A DNA stretch of 64,000 nucleotides from Roridomyces roridus (Eukaryota > Basidiomycota > Agaricomycetes > Agaricales > Mycenaceae), in assembly GCA_029378245.1 (NCBI GenBank), contig JARKIF010000002.1:3782001-3846000 (forward strand), in the 5' to 3' direction. Below, in pieces: positions 34,169 through 44,733 of the stretch. Positions within the stretch are counted from its first letter, which is position 1, and every line of letters begins with the position of its first letter. Both the position numbers and the translations under genes were made by a program. A model generated the notes under the pieces. That model searched no databases. It was not told where the DNA came from and saw only the letters and a list, made by a program, of their open reading frames with translations.

Positions 34169-35517
34169 GAAAGACCAGGATTTGATTATCACGAGACCTT
34201 CGCGCCCACGCCCAAATGGGCCACTCTCCGCTCAATCCTTGCACTCGCCGCCATGGAGGACCTACTTCTATACAGCGTCGACATCTCCAACGCTTTCCTG
34301 AACGGCAGCCTCGAGGAAGAATTCTACATGAAGCAACCCGAGGGTTTACTCAAAACACTCCTGAGTGGGTATTGCGGCTGCACAAGTCCTTGTACGGACT
34401 CAAGCAGGCGGGTAGGGTTTGGCTCGATACACTACACAAGGCCCTCACTGGTATGGGTTTCTCCCGCATCACTTGCGAGCACAGTGTCTGGATTTACGGA
34501 CGGGACGACGAACGGGTGATTATCCCCGTCTACGTTGACGACATGACCATTGCTGCGAAATCGCGCGACAAGATCGACAAGGTCATTCACGAGCTCAAGC
34601 AACACTTCAAACTGCGAGAGCTCGGTCCCACGTCATGGCTTCTGGGCGTTGAAATCAAGCAAGATCTCCGTCGCGGTACAGTCACCCTCTCCCAACGCCA
34701 GTACTGTCTCGACATCCTGGAGCGATTCGGGATGTCAGACTGTGATACCGTTGCCACTCCCCTCGACCCGGGCATCAAGCTGACCAAGGCCCAGTGTCCG
34801 TCGACATTTGAAGAAGCTGCCGAAATGCGCCACATTCCGTACATCAACGCCGTCGGCGCGATCGCGTATCTTGCGATTGCAACACGTCTAGACCTTGCTT
34901 ACGCAGTCAGCGTGCTCGCCCGCTTCTGTAGCAACCCCGGTCCTGCACATTGGAAGGCCGTCAAGCGTGTATTCCGGTACATCAAAGGCACAATTGACTA
35001 CAAGATCACCTACACACGACCTCCCAAGCCCATCTCATCCCCTTCCGACCTCTTCCAAACCTATTCTGACGCCGACCACGCCGGTAACCCCGACAACGGA
35101 CGCTCGACTGGCGGATATGTCGTCCTAATGGCAGGAGGCGCCGTAAGCTGGTCAAGCCGGCTTCAAGGGCTTGTTACGCTCTCCACAACGGAGGCCGAGT
35201 TTGTGTCGGCCGTATCAGCTGGCCAGGAGATTCTTTGGCTGCGGAACTTCTTCACCGAGCTTGGTTACGTCTTCACCGGTCCTTGCGTTCTCCACGTCGA
35301 CAACCAATCTGCGCTGTCCGTCATGAAGGATCCGGAACACCACGGGCGAATGAAGCACCTCGACCTGCGATTCTATTGGATTCGCGACGAGGTTGCAAAG
35401 GGCCGTATTGGGCTTAAGCACCTGCGAACGGACGACATGCCTGCTGATATCCTTACCAAAGCCATGGGTCGCGTGAAGGTCGAGTCAATGGTCAAGCTGC
35501 TCGGTCTCGGGCGATAG
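34169..35517 (+). pseudogene. Copia reverse transcriptase and RNase H (3' part of Pol)
   Basis: Continues the copia frame with HETFAPTPKWATLRSILALA, VDISNAFLNGSLEEEFYMKQPEG. A one-base shift near 34345 is followed by FTQNTPEWVLRLHKSLYGLK, the catalytic YVDD in PVYVDDMTIAA, WLLGVEIKQD, then RNase H with YSDADHAGN, STTEAEFV and DNQSALSVM, ending at 35517 (KLLGLGR). The frameshift and upstream insertion make it non-functional. Confidence 0.92.
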
Positions 35518-35528
35518 ACGCGTCTCGT

Positions 35529-35538
35529 CATGGGGGTG
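35529..35538 (+). other. Polypurine-like tract before the 3' LTR
   Basis: CATGGGGGTG lies directly before the LTR start, the place where plus-strand priming occurs in LTR elements. Confidence 0.5.
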
Positions 35539-35754
35539 TGTTGGAATAGGTGACTCGGCGCATCAAGCGCGTTGTATTCCTCTATTTACCGTCGCGTAGC
35601 ATGTATATCGCCGGGACGGCCGCAAGGGATTTTCACCCTTGCCTCACGCCATCCCAGGTACGTAGAGTAATGAATACACTCACCCTTGCCTCACGCCGTC
35701 CCAGTCCTTCGAGTGTTGTGCGCTCCTCGGTATCCCGCTACACCGTTTCTAACA
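35539..35754 (+). repeat. 3' LTR, 216 bp with internal 47 bp duplication
   Basis: Same ends as the 5' LTR. After GCCATCCCAG it carries an extra 47 bp (GTACGTAGAGTAATGAATAC plus a second ACCCTTGCCTCACGCCGTCC stretch) that the 5' LTR lacks. Confidence 0.92.
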
Positions 35755-38080
35755 ATCCTTATAACAACTCTCCCCACAAAAGAACACCTTCCCTTCGCAG
35801 CTCCCTGCCCACGTCCCATTAACGCAAGAAAAGATAGAGAAAGACCACGCACCACCACACTTTCTCCAAGGCCCAGCACCACCACAAACAAAACACCGCT
35901 GCCACGGCCCCGCCCTCGCACTCCTCGCCTCATTCTCCGTGTCTACCGCGTCAAAATGCCCCTCACCAGATTCGTCATCCAGTTTAAGCTCCCAGAGATC
36001 GCCAAAACTACGCGAAAGGAGCTTGGTGCGTGTCGGGATCTATTGGTTGTTCGTCCTACAAATTCGAGTCGCACCAGTAAGCATGAGCTTGAAGGCTTGA
36101 TTGAGCTGAGAGGCCTACCATCCGCCGAAGAGATACGTCCGCCCGGAATCCGGGTCGCACGCGAGCTGGGCTTGACAACGATGCGTCGGGAACCCATGGG
36201 TGAGGACTTGCTTCCATTTGGGTGCCAGTAGCGTCGGTTGGACTAGAGCGTTGGCGCTATTGTCTCCGGTTGGCCCGACGTTTGAACCCATATGGTACAC
36301 AAAAGTGTCCGCAAAGTATGTGTATTCAAACTTCTTGGACTCTTGGCCATCGATCACGTCTGTTGGAAGGCAAGGGTGATATCCGCCGAATACGGTGGCT
36401 TTCTGGAGTTTCGGGTTCTGTATTGGGTCGAATCAACGAGCGAGGTTGAATGGATAACGGCACCCACAAAAGTATAAGCCAACTCAGTCCGCGAGCACGG
36501 CGCATTGCCCGGCATACGCTCCTGGCGCCACTTCTCCTCCCCAATACTCCAGGTCCACATATCCCGATACCCAAACGCCCTACTCCCACCATGCGGCTCG
36601 TCGTGCCGCTCCGCAACCTCCTGATCGGCGTGCCCAAAGAGCACATATATCCGAGTCTGGTCGGGGCTCACCCAACTCGCAGCATTCTTCCGCGGGCCAG
36701 GACACGTATAATCTGCATATACCGGCGCGCGCACGTAGCCCGTCAGCCTTCGCCACTTGAGCGTCGTCAGATCGAGCACCATAAAGAGGTTACACCCAAC
36801 GGCCGTCCGGCCGTGCTGCCCCCCAAACACGTACAGCTTATCGCCAACGATCTGCATCGCTGCATCACAAAGCGTGCGGCCTGGGTACGGCCACCCGTCT
36901 TGCACACCGGCGACTTGGATGTCGTCGCGCGTGGGTTTGTACGTCGTCACGAGGGTCGTCCATTTCTCTTTGACCAAGTCAAAGACGTCGAGAGTCGGGC
37001 GTCCGGTGAAGAGAATAGCTCGATCTTTGTGCACGACCATGGTCCGGCCAACGAAGTGGCCCGTGCTCATCTCTGAGATGGGGTATTTAGGGAGTTGGCG
37101 CCAGGCGTCGTGTTTCGCCAGATCGAGGACCCAAAGATCGCGACACCAAGGACCGTTGCTGGCTTTGCGTCCACCGCAGACATACATTCGACCTAGACAA
37201 ATGAGCATGTTATCATGCAGTGAGATGACGACGCACCTTTCCAAATAAAACACGCAAACGATTCTCGCCCCTCCGTTGGCCCGCCCGTTTTGGCTACACT
37301 GAGCTTCGTCCACGACCCACGCATCTGCAATGAAGTGGACTGAGTGTCGCTCGACATCGTCGTCTGTGGGTTCGGATGCAGACTCCTGTAGAGCTCAGCC
37401 ATCTTGCTTCGATTGGCAATCCTCCCCAAAGCGGGTGTCATCGGGTGCACGGTCGTCAACGCCCAAGTGCCGGAAGGTCGTTGCTGCGCCCGTGTTACCC
37501 AGCGAAAGAAAGGTGTCGGAGGCCAAGCAGAGTGCGGACAGGCGTATCATGGTCATTTCCGGCATCGCGAGATTGAAATCGATCCAGTCTACGAGAAGGT
37601 GAGATGTGCGTGGAGGAGAGGGAAGATACTCACCGTAAAGCGGTGGGAGAGCCTGCCATTAGGTGCATCGGTAGAGCGAATTGACTTCCTCCAACCAAGC
37701 CAACGCCTGGAAAGTTTCTCACTAACCGGTACACGAGCCAAGAAAAAGCCCACGCACCGCCTCGATTTGCTGTTCATGCAAGAGGCATCGTGCCATTCCG
37801 AGACAACATCCCATCAACGTCGCCCGAGCTGCATTGTCCAAGCTGATGTAGAGCGGCGAAACTACGGCGGAAGAAGGCAAAAGCATATCGGGGCCGACGA
37901 TCTCACGGGAGATTGCCAAATATTTCGCTTTCGCGGCAGCATGTTGGCCGGTGACAATCAGCCTGTCGCCCTCGCGGCTGTTGGGGATTCAGAAGACGGT
38001 CGAACGGGGGTGAATTGCGAGGTACCTGCTCAGGACCGTGAGGGAGGTCATCGTTTGAGACAAGGAGCGGATCAGTGGCG
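35755..38080 (-). pseudogene. Kelch-repeat protein with C-terminal MYND finger, split and decayed
   Basis: Minus strand. The kelch part reads SLQMRGSWTKLSV, RMYVCGGRKASNGPWCRDLW, DVFDLVKEKWTTL, QIVGDKLYVFGGQHGRT, RKNAASWVSPDQTRIYVLFG, ATVFGGYHP and RTYLFGGW, then LLSRSFGDLWELKLDDESGE. A MYND finger starts CFVCGGAGPWRKCGG and reaches GESCYKD, where the copia LTR cuts in. The last 18 codons lie at 25270-25325. Lesions: an in-frame TAG near 36037 where the family has an aromatic residue, a TAA in the helical N-terminal part near 37660, and a frame change near 37440-37480. The N-terminal region (YISLDNAARATLMG, ALAWLEEV, LAMPEMTMIRLSALCLASDT) is helical-repeat-like and its true start was not found; the 5' limit is approximate. 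Confidence 0.85.
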
Positions 38081-38918
38081 GTGTATCACATCACATCACA
38101 TTAGTTTTGCCGAGAGCATGCCGAGTGCCGCTGGGCCGTGAACCGCAAATCGTGACCTGTTGAGAAAACCGAGAGACTATGATGGACGGCCAGTGCGCCA
38201 CATTGGGACACTCATCGGGTGCGCCTCAGGTCCTCTTCCCGTTCAATTCGCCAGGCCATTCCCTCGTTCGCCTCGGGGGTGGCCGATGCCAGGGCTTGCC
38301 CAGGTAAGGTCTTTTTGTCTGCGATTTCACAGCAAGAGGCTAGAAATATTTCTGGTCTTGTGGAGAGTATGGGTCTCTTTCCCCTGCTCCTCGGACTTTG
38401 GCTCGCAACTCGTCACTTGAGCCGTGTATCCACCGTGTCCACGTTCGACCGATGCTTACAGACGAGATTAATTCAAAGGAATGCCTCCTCCCGTTCGACT
38501 CGGCCAAGGTAAACAGGGCTGCCCCAGAAGGTTTTCATTCGAATTCACGTCTCAATTCACACGGTTCAACTCTTGGTTGGAGAACTTGGTACCTTATTCG
38601 CGGTTCGATTCAGCGACAGATGGCACTTGTCTGGCATGGCTGCGAAGCAATGAATGCCGGCACAACATTAAGAACCACCGTTGTTCAGGAGCCATGACAA
38701 GTACAGCACGCCAGTGCCCTTGACGACGACGAGGAATGGAAGCTGAATGCACCCCTGAACACATAGTCGAATTGATTTCCAGAACAACGGAGAGCGGGCG
38801 GGATAATGACGACGTGGTCCAGCAAAGCCTAAACGGATCAGATAAACCAGGATAAACCACGTACACCAATTCATACAAAGTATACATTTTGAACGAAGAG
38901 TCCCTTGGAAGCGCACCA
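38081..38918. other. Intergenic, no gene recognised
   Basis: Short frames only. It lies between the decayed kelch gene's 5' side and the stop of the seven-helix copy B. Confidence 0.4.
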
Positions 38919-40267
38919 CTACACCGGTCCCAAATGATGCAACTCAATTTTATCTTCACCCTTCCCCTGCTCCTCATCGTGCTTATTATCCATCCAATGA
39001 CTCCGAATGGGATCAAGATGATCCGTCCTCGAGATATTCACCTGCACCTTGATAGGCTGTTGGTCATCGATGTCATCCATAATCATGGTGTCGAAGCCGC
39101 CGAACGTCGTAGCTTGAACGCGTCTAGGCGTAGCGCGGCCGAAGGTAACTAGGCTGGACGAGCCCTTGGTATTGCCCGTGGTGCTGGTAGACTCTCCGGA
39201 GAGTCTGAACAAGAAAGTGGAAATGACCGAGAGGTTGGCGACCATCAGGCCTACGGCTACCTATGCTCGAGTTAAAAAATCATAACTGAACTAAAGGAGG
39301 GATTGGAAACCCACCTGAAGGTTCGCAGCAAAGGCCTCGGGGAGCCCACCAAAAAGGAAGATGGTGTAGTCGTGGTAGAGGGACACAGCCGTCAGCGCCG
39401 AAGTCGAGGCAAACACTGCAATCAACCGCAGCTTGAGCGTACGCTGCAGACGCGCGCCCCACAGGAGCTGGAGAGGCGCTGCAATGAGGATGGCGTCGCC
39501 GATGACGTCCGCTGTTTATGTAAAGTTGAATTCCACTCTTCGTTAGAATAAGCAGCGCCGACTTACTGACGATGAGGGTAATAGCGACCTGTCTCCCAAG
39601 ATCGCATTGCGCGAGGGGCGACTCCTTCCAACCAGGTTGTGGGACGCACACCCAGAACAGCTGTGCGTATAGGAGCATCCAGAAGAAGAAGAATACGGCG
39701 AGGGAGTAGACAAGGACTCTGCGGAGGAAACCAAAGGAGAGCCGTATTACGGTCAGGAGGATCGAAATGCGAACTGTCCTGTGGGGCGTTTGAGTCGAGA
39801 GACAGGCAAGACAGTTGGACTTACCAAGCTACGCCATAGAAAGTGATTGTACAGCTGGACCCCGTTCAACTTTGTAGCAGACAAGATGGGCCCGTGAACG
39901 TACAAGTAATAAACAACCACCCGCGATAGCTGGTTCATGGGATTTGTATCTGGAAAAAGTTCTGAGCCACCATAACAACTCGAGAGGATGAATGATGGCG
40001 TACCAGGATCCCGAATATGCAGCATGAAAACCGCGATAAAGCCGATTGTGAAGAGGCAGCCAAAAGCAGCCCAAAAATCATCCCACCAGAGCTTCCCGCG
40101 CGCCCAGCGGACCCAGAGACGGAAGAGGGTGATTACGCAGGCGATGGGGGAGAGGACCAGCGTTAGTACTGAGATGTCCGAGTCGTCGTCAGTGCGGAGG
40201 CGGCCCCTTCGTATGGTAGAAACGCACTTTGCAATTCATTGATGGGCAGTGTAAGTGCACCAGGCAT
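38919..40267 (-). CDS. Seven-helix integral membrane protein, copy B
   Basis: Minus strand, ATG at 40265-40267 (MPGALTLPINELQ). The first intron leads to ILTLVLSPIACVITLFRLWV and RGKLWWDDFWAAFGCLFTIG, then HIRDP, NPMNQLSRVVVYYF, CTITFYGVAW, TVRISILLTVIRLSFGFLRR. The following helices include LFWVCVPQPGWKESPLAQCD and a DVIGDAILIAAPLQLLWGAR block. The last exon VGLMVANLSVISTFLFRLSG carries a polar tail to 38919. Intron positions and loop motifs match copy A at 10646-11932 exon by exon, so they are paralogues in opposite orientation 27 kb apart. All splice sites used are GT-AG. Appears intact; ligand unknown. Confidence 0.82.
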
Positions 40268-40766
40268 CTTGAACTGGAACGGTGGCTTGAGGAGAAGTCC
40301 TGAGCGAGTGATCCAGAAAGAAAGACGGTACTTGTATAAAGCTATGTGACCGCAAGGCCGAACGTAATAGCAACACCCGGTGGGAGGCAAGAAGACTAGG
40401 GAGATAGTTGTCAGGTTTGAGTCTTGACAGACGTCTGCTCTGTGCCGTGAAAGGACCCCACGAATGTCGGAGACCCCGCTGAGGATCTTCATTTTATCAA
40501 CAAGACCTTTGGTTCCAGCTACAACACATTTCCTAAGCAGAAGGAATGAGGCCAAATAATTTCCGCCGCAGAGGTGGCTACCGTAGGACGGAGTCCGGCG
40601 AGGAGGGAAACCTGCCGTACACATGATGTTAACGTTTACATCACCCCTTGGGAACTGAGACGCAACCACAGGGGCTTCTTGGGCCGCTTGCTGATCAGAA
40701 ACCTCCTGAACGAACTGCGGCTTGACAACGGGTAAAAGGATTAATTACTGGTAGCATACACATGCT
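40268..40766. other. Upstream region of copy B
   Basis: The reading frame is partly open upstream of the chosen start, but the residues are not hydrophobic and do not match copy A. Probable promoter and leader. Confidence 0.35.
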
Positions 40767-40769
40767 CCT

Positions 40770-41421
40770 CACTGCATTCCCTGGCCTCCTCGGCAGACCC
40801 TCTGCCGAGGCGCCTCGCCCGACCCTGGGGAGGGTCTGCCCAAGGTCTGCCTGAGTCTGCCTTGGTCTGCCACGCCCAGTAGTATGGGTTCCTACAGCTC
40901 AAAATGAGTAGGAGATTGGCGCCAATGGAATACACTGGACCTGCAAGAGTTTGACGTGGAAGTAAGCGGCTCAAAATCGGCTGCAAATGCGGCATGGCAC
41001 CGCGTGGGTGTGATGTTTATCGATGCCTTCCCACCAGCGTCGAACTCCTCTGGCGTCTCTTAAGGTATCCAATACGCGTGCTTGGGTGTATCCTGAGTGA
41101 ATTGATTCGACATCGGAGCAAAGCCAGCACTCAGACCGCAACAAGGCATGAATTGCGCATGGGAATTGTCTGCGGCAAAGAGGCGGCGAGTGTCAGCCGC
41201 CAATTTTAAGTTTGTCTCAGTGGCAACGGATAATAATACCCTGCACAGTGTCTACGCTCCGAGCCAGCAAACCCAAGTCCGACCCTGCCCAGCCCGGGAA
41301 GAGGGGACCTCGACCCAACCTCGGGAGACCTCGGCACACCTCGCTTAGGGACCTCGACCCACCTCGGCAGACCTCGGCATACCTCAGCAGAGGTCTGCCG
41401 AGGGGGTTCGGGAATGCAGTG
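40770..41421. mobile_element. CACTG-ended non-autonomous element, 652 bp
   Basis: Ends CACTGCATTCCC and GGGAATGCAGTG are a perfect 12 bp inverted repeat, with a 3 bp target duplication CCT on both sides (40767-40769, 41422-41424). Just inside each end are arrays of a short motif (CCTCGGCAGACC and variants) in opposite orientation. 3 bp duplication and CACTR-type ends suggest the CACTA (En/Spm) superfamily. No transposase. Confidence 0.85.
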
Positions 41422-41424
41422 CCT

Positions 41425-44400
41425 GCCGCCTGGAATTCAATCCTTGAATTCCTATTGAGTCGTCGGCTAAGTTACCATTCTGACAGGAATTGCGGTTGAA
41501 TCTCCATTCAACCTGAATGAGTACGTGCTTCTCATCATTGATCGGAGCGCTGAGAAACTCCCAGGGTTCTTGAATTAGGTGTTGGACTAACTGCTTTCAG
41601 ATGCGCATCTGCGTTTCCCACGGTTCGGGAACACGCGAACCACTGTTGGTATTGTCCTTATTCAAAGTGGTGTTGTCTCTTGCGCCTGCACAGTCCTCAG
41701 CCTTGAATTAACAGTGCTGGGATTAGGTTTTGAACTCAGTGGCAGTGTCACTTACTTGGCGTTCTGCCACGGTTCAAGAACAAACAGACTATTGGCATTT
41801 TACCGCAGAAGCATTCAATGGATCCATGTTGGAGCAATGTGTAGCTTTTCAGCCTAACCAATCACTTCATGATATCCCGTTCGAATCGGGGCTTATGCAT
41901 ACGTGGTAGTGGTGCAAATATCAACTTTTTGCTCTTCCTTTTGAATTCGTGCTCAGCCTCTGCGGTAAGTAGACGGGACCAAGGCGTGGAGCTAGTCTAC
42001 CTTCTTTTCCGTGCTGACACCGATCCCAATCCTAGCTCGGTTTCTTTATTCCGGCTCGGATACGGACTTTTGAACATCGCGGCACGCCTATCTGGGTTCG
42101 ATTCCTGGCGTCCCCATTAGCAGGGCTTGGATTCGACTTTTTTATCACATATCATACTGGTTCGCACGGTTCAAAACGTGGTTGAGCATTTCACGATGTT
42201 TTCCGGGGCGCCCATCCGGTGAGTATATATATTCGTCTCGGTCAATGTCCTTTATGTGTCGAAAATCTCTGTATAGAACATGGTGCGAGACGCGACATGG
42301 AGGGTATCCGTGCCCTCGCTCGACGAGCCGTGGGACTCAACCGTCACGTCTTCCGTGCTCTCGCAGCACACGAGAGTCCTAGAGACGCCCCACAGCCAAG
42401 TCGTCCCATGGTCCATGGATCGCCTTCAGCAGCTGTGTCCCCTTGGTGAGGTGTTTGAGAACAAACGGGGCTGTCGATGAGCCCATGTGGTTGCATGCGG
42501 GCAGAAAGAATTTTTGAACTGCAGAGTCCGCGGGCGGATGTACTGCAAGGGCAGGGACGCGGCTGAATCCCGTGCGCGTCTCTTGTAGACAGCCTTTGTC
42601 ACATTACCCGTCTTTTGCCTTGACCGTTTCAATTTATGTTGGCTTTTAATCGGAGCAGCAGACTCGGACGTGGCAAGGCGCCACTAGTGCATTATCGCTG
42701 AACGGGCACCTGGGTTCCGAAGACCGTGGAACATTCTAGATTAGGAACCATTTTGTATATAAGGACGAGTGCTCAGCTCGAGTAATTCATTCTTCTTCCC
42801 TTCCATCCTCGCTCGGAGTCGCTGTCTGCTCAACGCAAATCGTCCTTTGATCCTCGTTGCGCATGCCACTTCCACACCCAGAGCCTTATTTCTCGCACCC
42901 ACATACAACATCGTCATCACATGCTCGAAGCACGCTTTCAGGCCTCGCGATTCCACCCCACCCCCAGGCGCATGACTCCCAAGTCACGGTATCTGAACCC
43001 TAAAGTAAATCCCGTACCCCCGTACAGGATGAAAAAGTGATGAACTGCGTACGTGGGTATATGGCACATATACTGTAAGAAAATTATTGGAACTCATTTG
43101 GATTGCATGCTCATATGGTAATCTGGTTTTGGAGCGCAACTTCAGGTTGGCAGACATCTGGGTCCCAATATTCTGTACTTTGAGCTGGTCACTGCTGGAT
43201 TCCGGTCTCCACGGCCAGGTCTGGTGTGATAATCTAGGAATGCTGATAGGTGATTTTCCGGCTTGAGCGATCCAGTAGATGTTAATCACAAGATATTATC
43301 AGCTCATCACTATATGACAGTAAATCAATGTTCTTTACTCTTCCCAAATCAATCCCAAATACAATGCTGGAGTAGCGTAGATAATACTCTGAGCAGACAG
43401 ACAGAAGCAATGGATCTACTACTCGAATGCCAAACCCATGCAGAGCGCAAGCGGGACGAGGCAGAGACACGGAGCATTTTTTCGCAATCCCGGTCTGGAT
43501 GATAGCCCATCAGTGTCGCATGGGTGGCCGCATCCTCGGCAGATCGGCAGTCAATGTCGAGAAATGAAAAGTCTTTCTCTGAAAAGTGTTGAACTCTCTT
43601 CAGATGCTCCCCAAAAAGCCAGCCTCAAGATGCTACCCAAACTACCGAGCCGGGACTGAGTTGGGATCCAGAAGCTGGGCTGCCAGCGGATGTTCCCACA
43701 ACAATTATTTTACAGTATATCGCCCATATGGGTATCGTAGCACAAGGGGAAGACGTAGGAAGGCGGACATGACGATCGCGGAGGAGAGAGTTGACGGCGC
43801 TGTCGTAGGACAGCAGGAAGGAAGCGGACTGTGTGTATGTGAGCAGGGATATGGAGTACGAGGTCCCTGTTTGCGCTTTAAGGACGCTCGTGCGGGATGG
43901 CGGTAGAGGCTGCGGATGACGTAGCGGTCAAGGAGGATTCACGGGACCGGCCATGCTGTAACCATGCGATGCAGGAGAGGATGGTTCGCATGGCGAACCC
44001 GCGAAAATTCAATGGTGCATGGATGTCCACCAAATTGAAAGCCGTTCACGGCCGCTTCGCAGCTATGAGTCAGAAGGAGCTCGCGCAAGAGGGAGCCGGG
44101 GCCGAAGCGGGCAGAGCATTGGAGGAGTTGGCGAGGAGTAGTCGGAGGCTCATGAGTGCTGTGCCAGCGAATGTCATGAAGATGCCCCGCTGCCTCGCTG
44201 CTGCAGCTCATATCCCCAGACTCCCCGCAGTGCAAGAAGCGCCTGCCACGCGCGTCAGCAGAGGGTTGTCAGAAGGTGGTGGCGCTGGTTCTCGGTCTTG
44301 AAGCTCGAATTGCAAGAGTTGACAGTGGACTAACAGTCGACGACGCGCGGGTGGACTCATGGAGGGAAGAAGGACCGGATCAATCCGGGCTTGGCACTTG

Positions 44401-44733
44401 CTCTCCTCCCTCCATGAGTCCGATTGCTCTTGTCCTCGAGATGGCCATCGTTGGACGCCGTGCAGGTCTTATCGCAGCAGGATTTGTAAAAAATCATCAA
44501 CCCGGGAGAAGCTAGCGAAACGCCGCCACTGGATAACTTCTCGAATGGGTCTCAGATCTCTCGTGTCTACGGAACAGCTGTCGTACAAGGCTTCTTCTCA
44601 CTGGATCGCGGAAAGGTCAAGATTCACCTGTGTGGAAAGATGAAAGCAACGGTCCGCGCCGCCACGGTCCCACGCGTGGACGCCGTCGAGTATAAAAAGC
44701 GTTGGCTACGTGGCATGCTGCACCCTTGGGAAC
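41425..44733. other. Gene-poor stretch
   Basis: 3.3 kb without a recognisable protein. Perfect box-B phrases occur near 42087 (GGTTCGATTCC) and 41880 (GTTCGAATC), but matching acceptor stems were not found. A TATA-like TGTATATAAGG at about 42753 is followed by a pyrimidine-rich leader and a 68-codon frame that I do not recognise. Frames at 43.75-44.5 kb are Arg/Ala-rich and unplaced. Confidence 0.4.

Larger units (their letters stand above)
25326..35754 (+). mobile_element. Ty1/copia LTR retrotransposon, nested and degenerate
   Basis: Two LTRs bounded by TGTTGG...CTAACA enclose a single Gag-Pol reading frame in copia order (Gag, protease, integrase, reverse transcriptase, RNase H). The frame is broken by a small disruption near 27.9-28.35 kb, a ~5.1 kb insertion at 29081-34168 and a one-base frameshift near 34345. 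It cannot make a full polyprotein. It inserted in the coding sequence of a minus-strand kelch-MYND gene. Removing the nested DNA leaves about 5 kb, a usual copia length. Confidence 0.95.

Noticed and set aside
35686..36231. 181-codon plus-strand frame starting in the LTR
   Set aside because: It is antisense to the MYND part of the kelch gene and starts inside the 3' LTR.
36450..37248. Long plus-strand frames opposite the kelch gene
   Set aside because: Kelch motifs with Gly-Gly turns are on the minus strand; the plus frames are Arg/Pro/Thr-rich antisense shadows.
42060..42120. tRNA gene suggested by a perfect box B
   Set aside because: The 3' strand CGTCCCC has no matching GGGGACG at the right distance upstream.
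43760..44520. Possible gene at 43.9-44.3 kb (134 codons)
   Set aside because: Ala/Arg/Glu-rich with overlapping opposite-strand frames; no motif, splice support or hydrophobic pattern.
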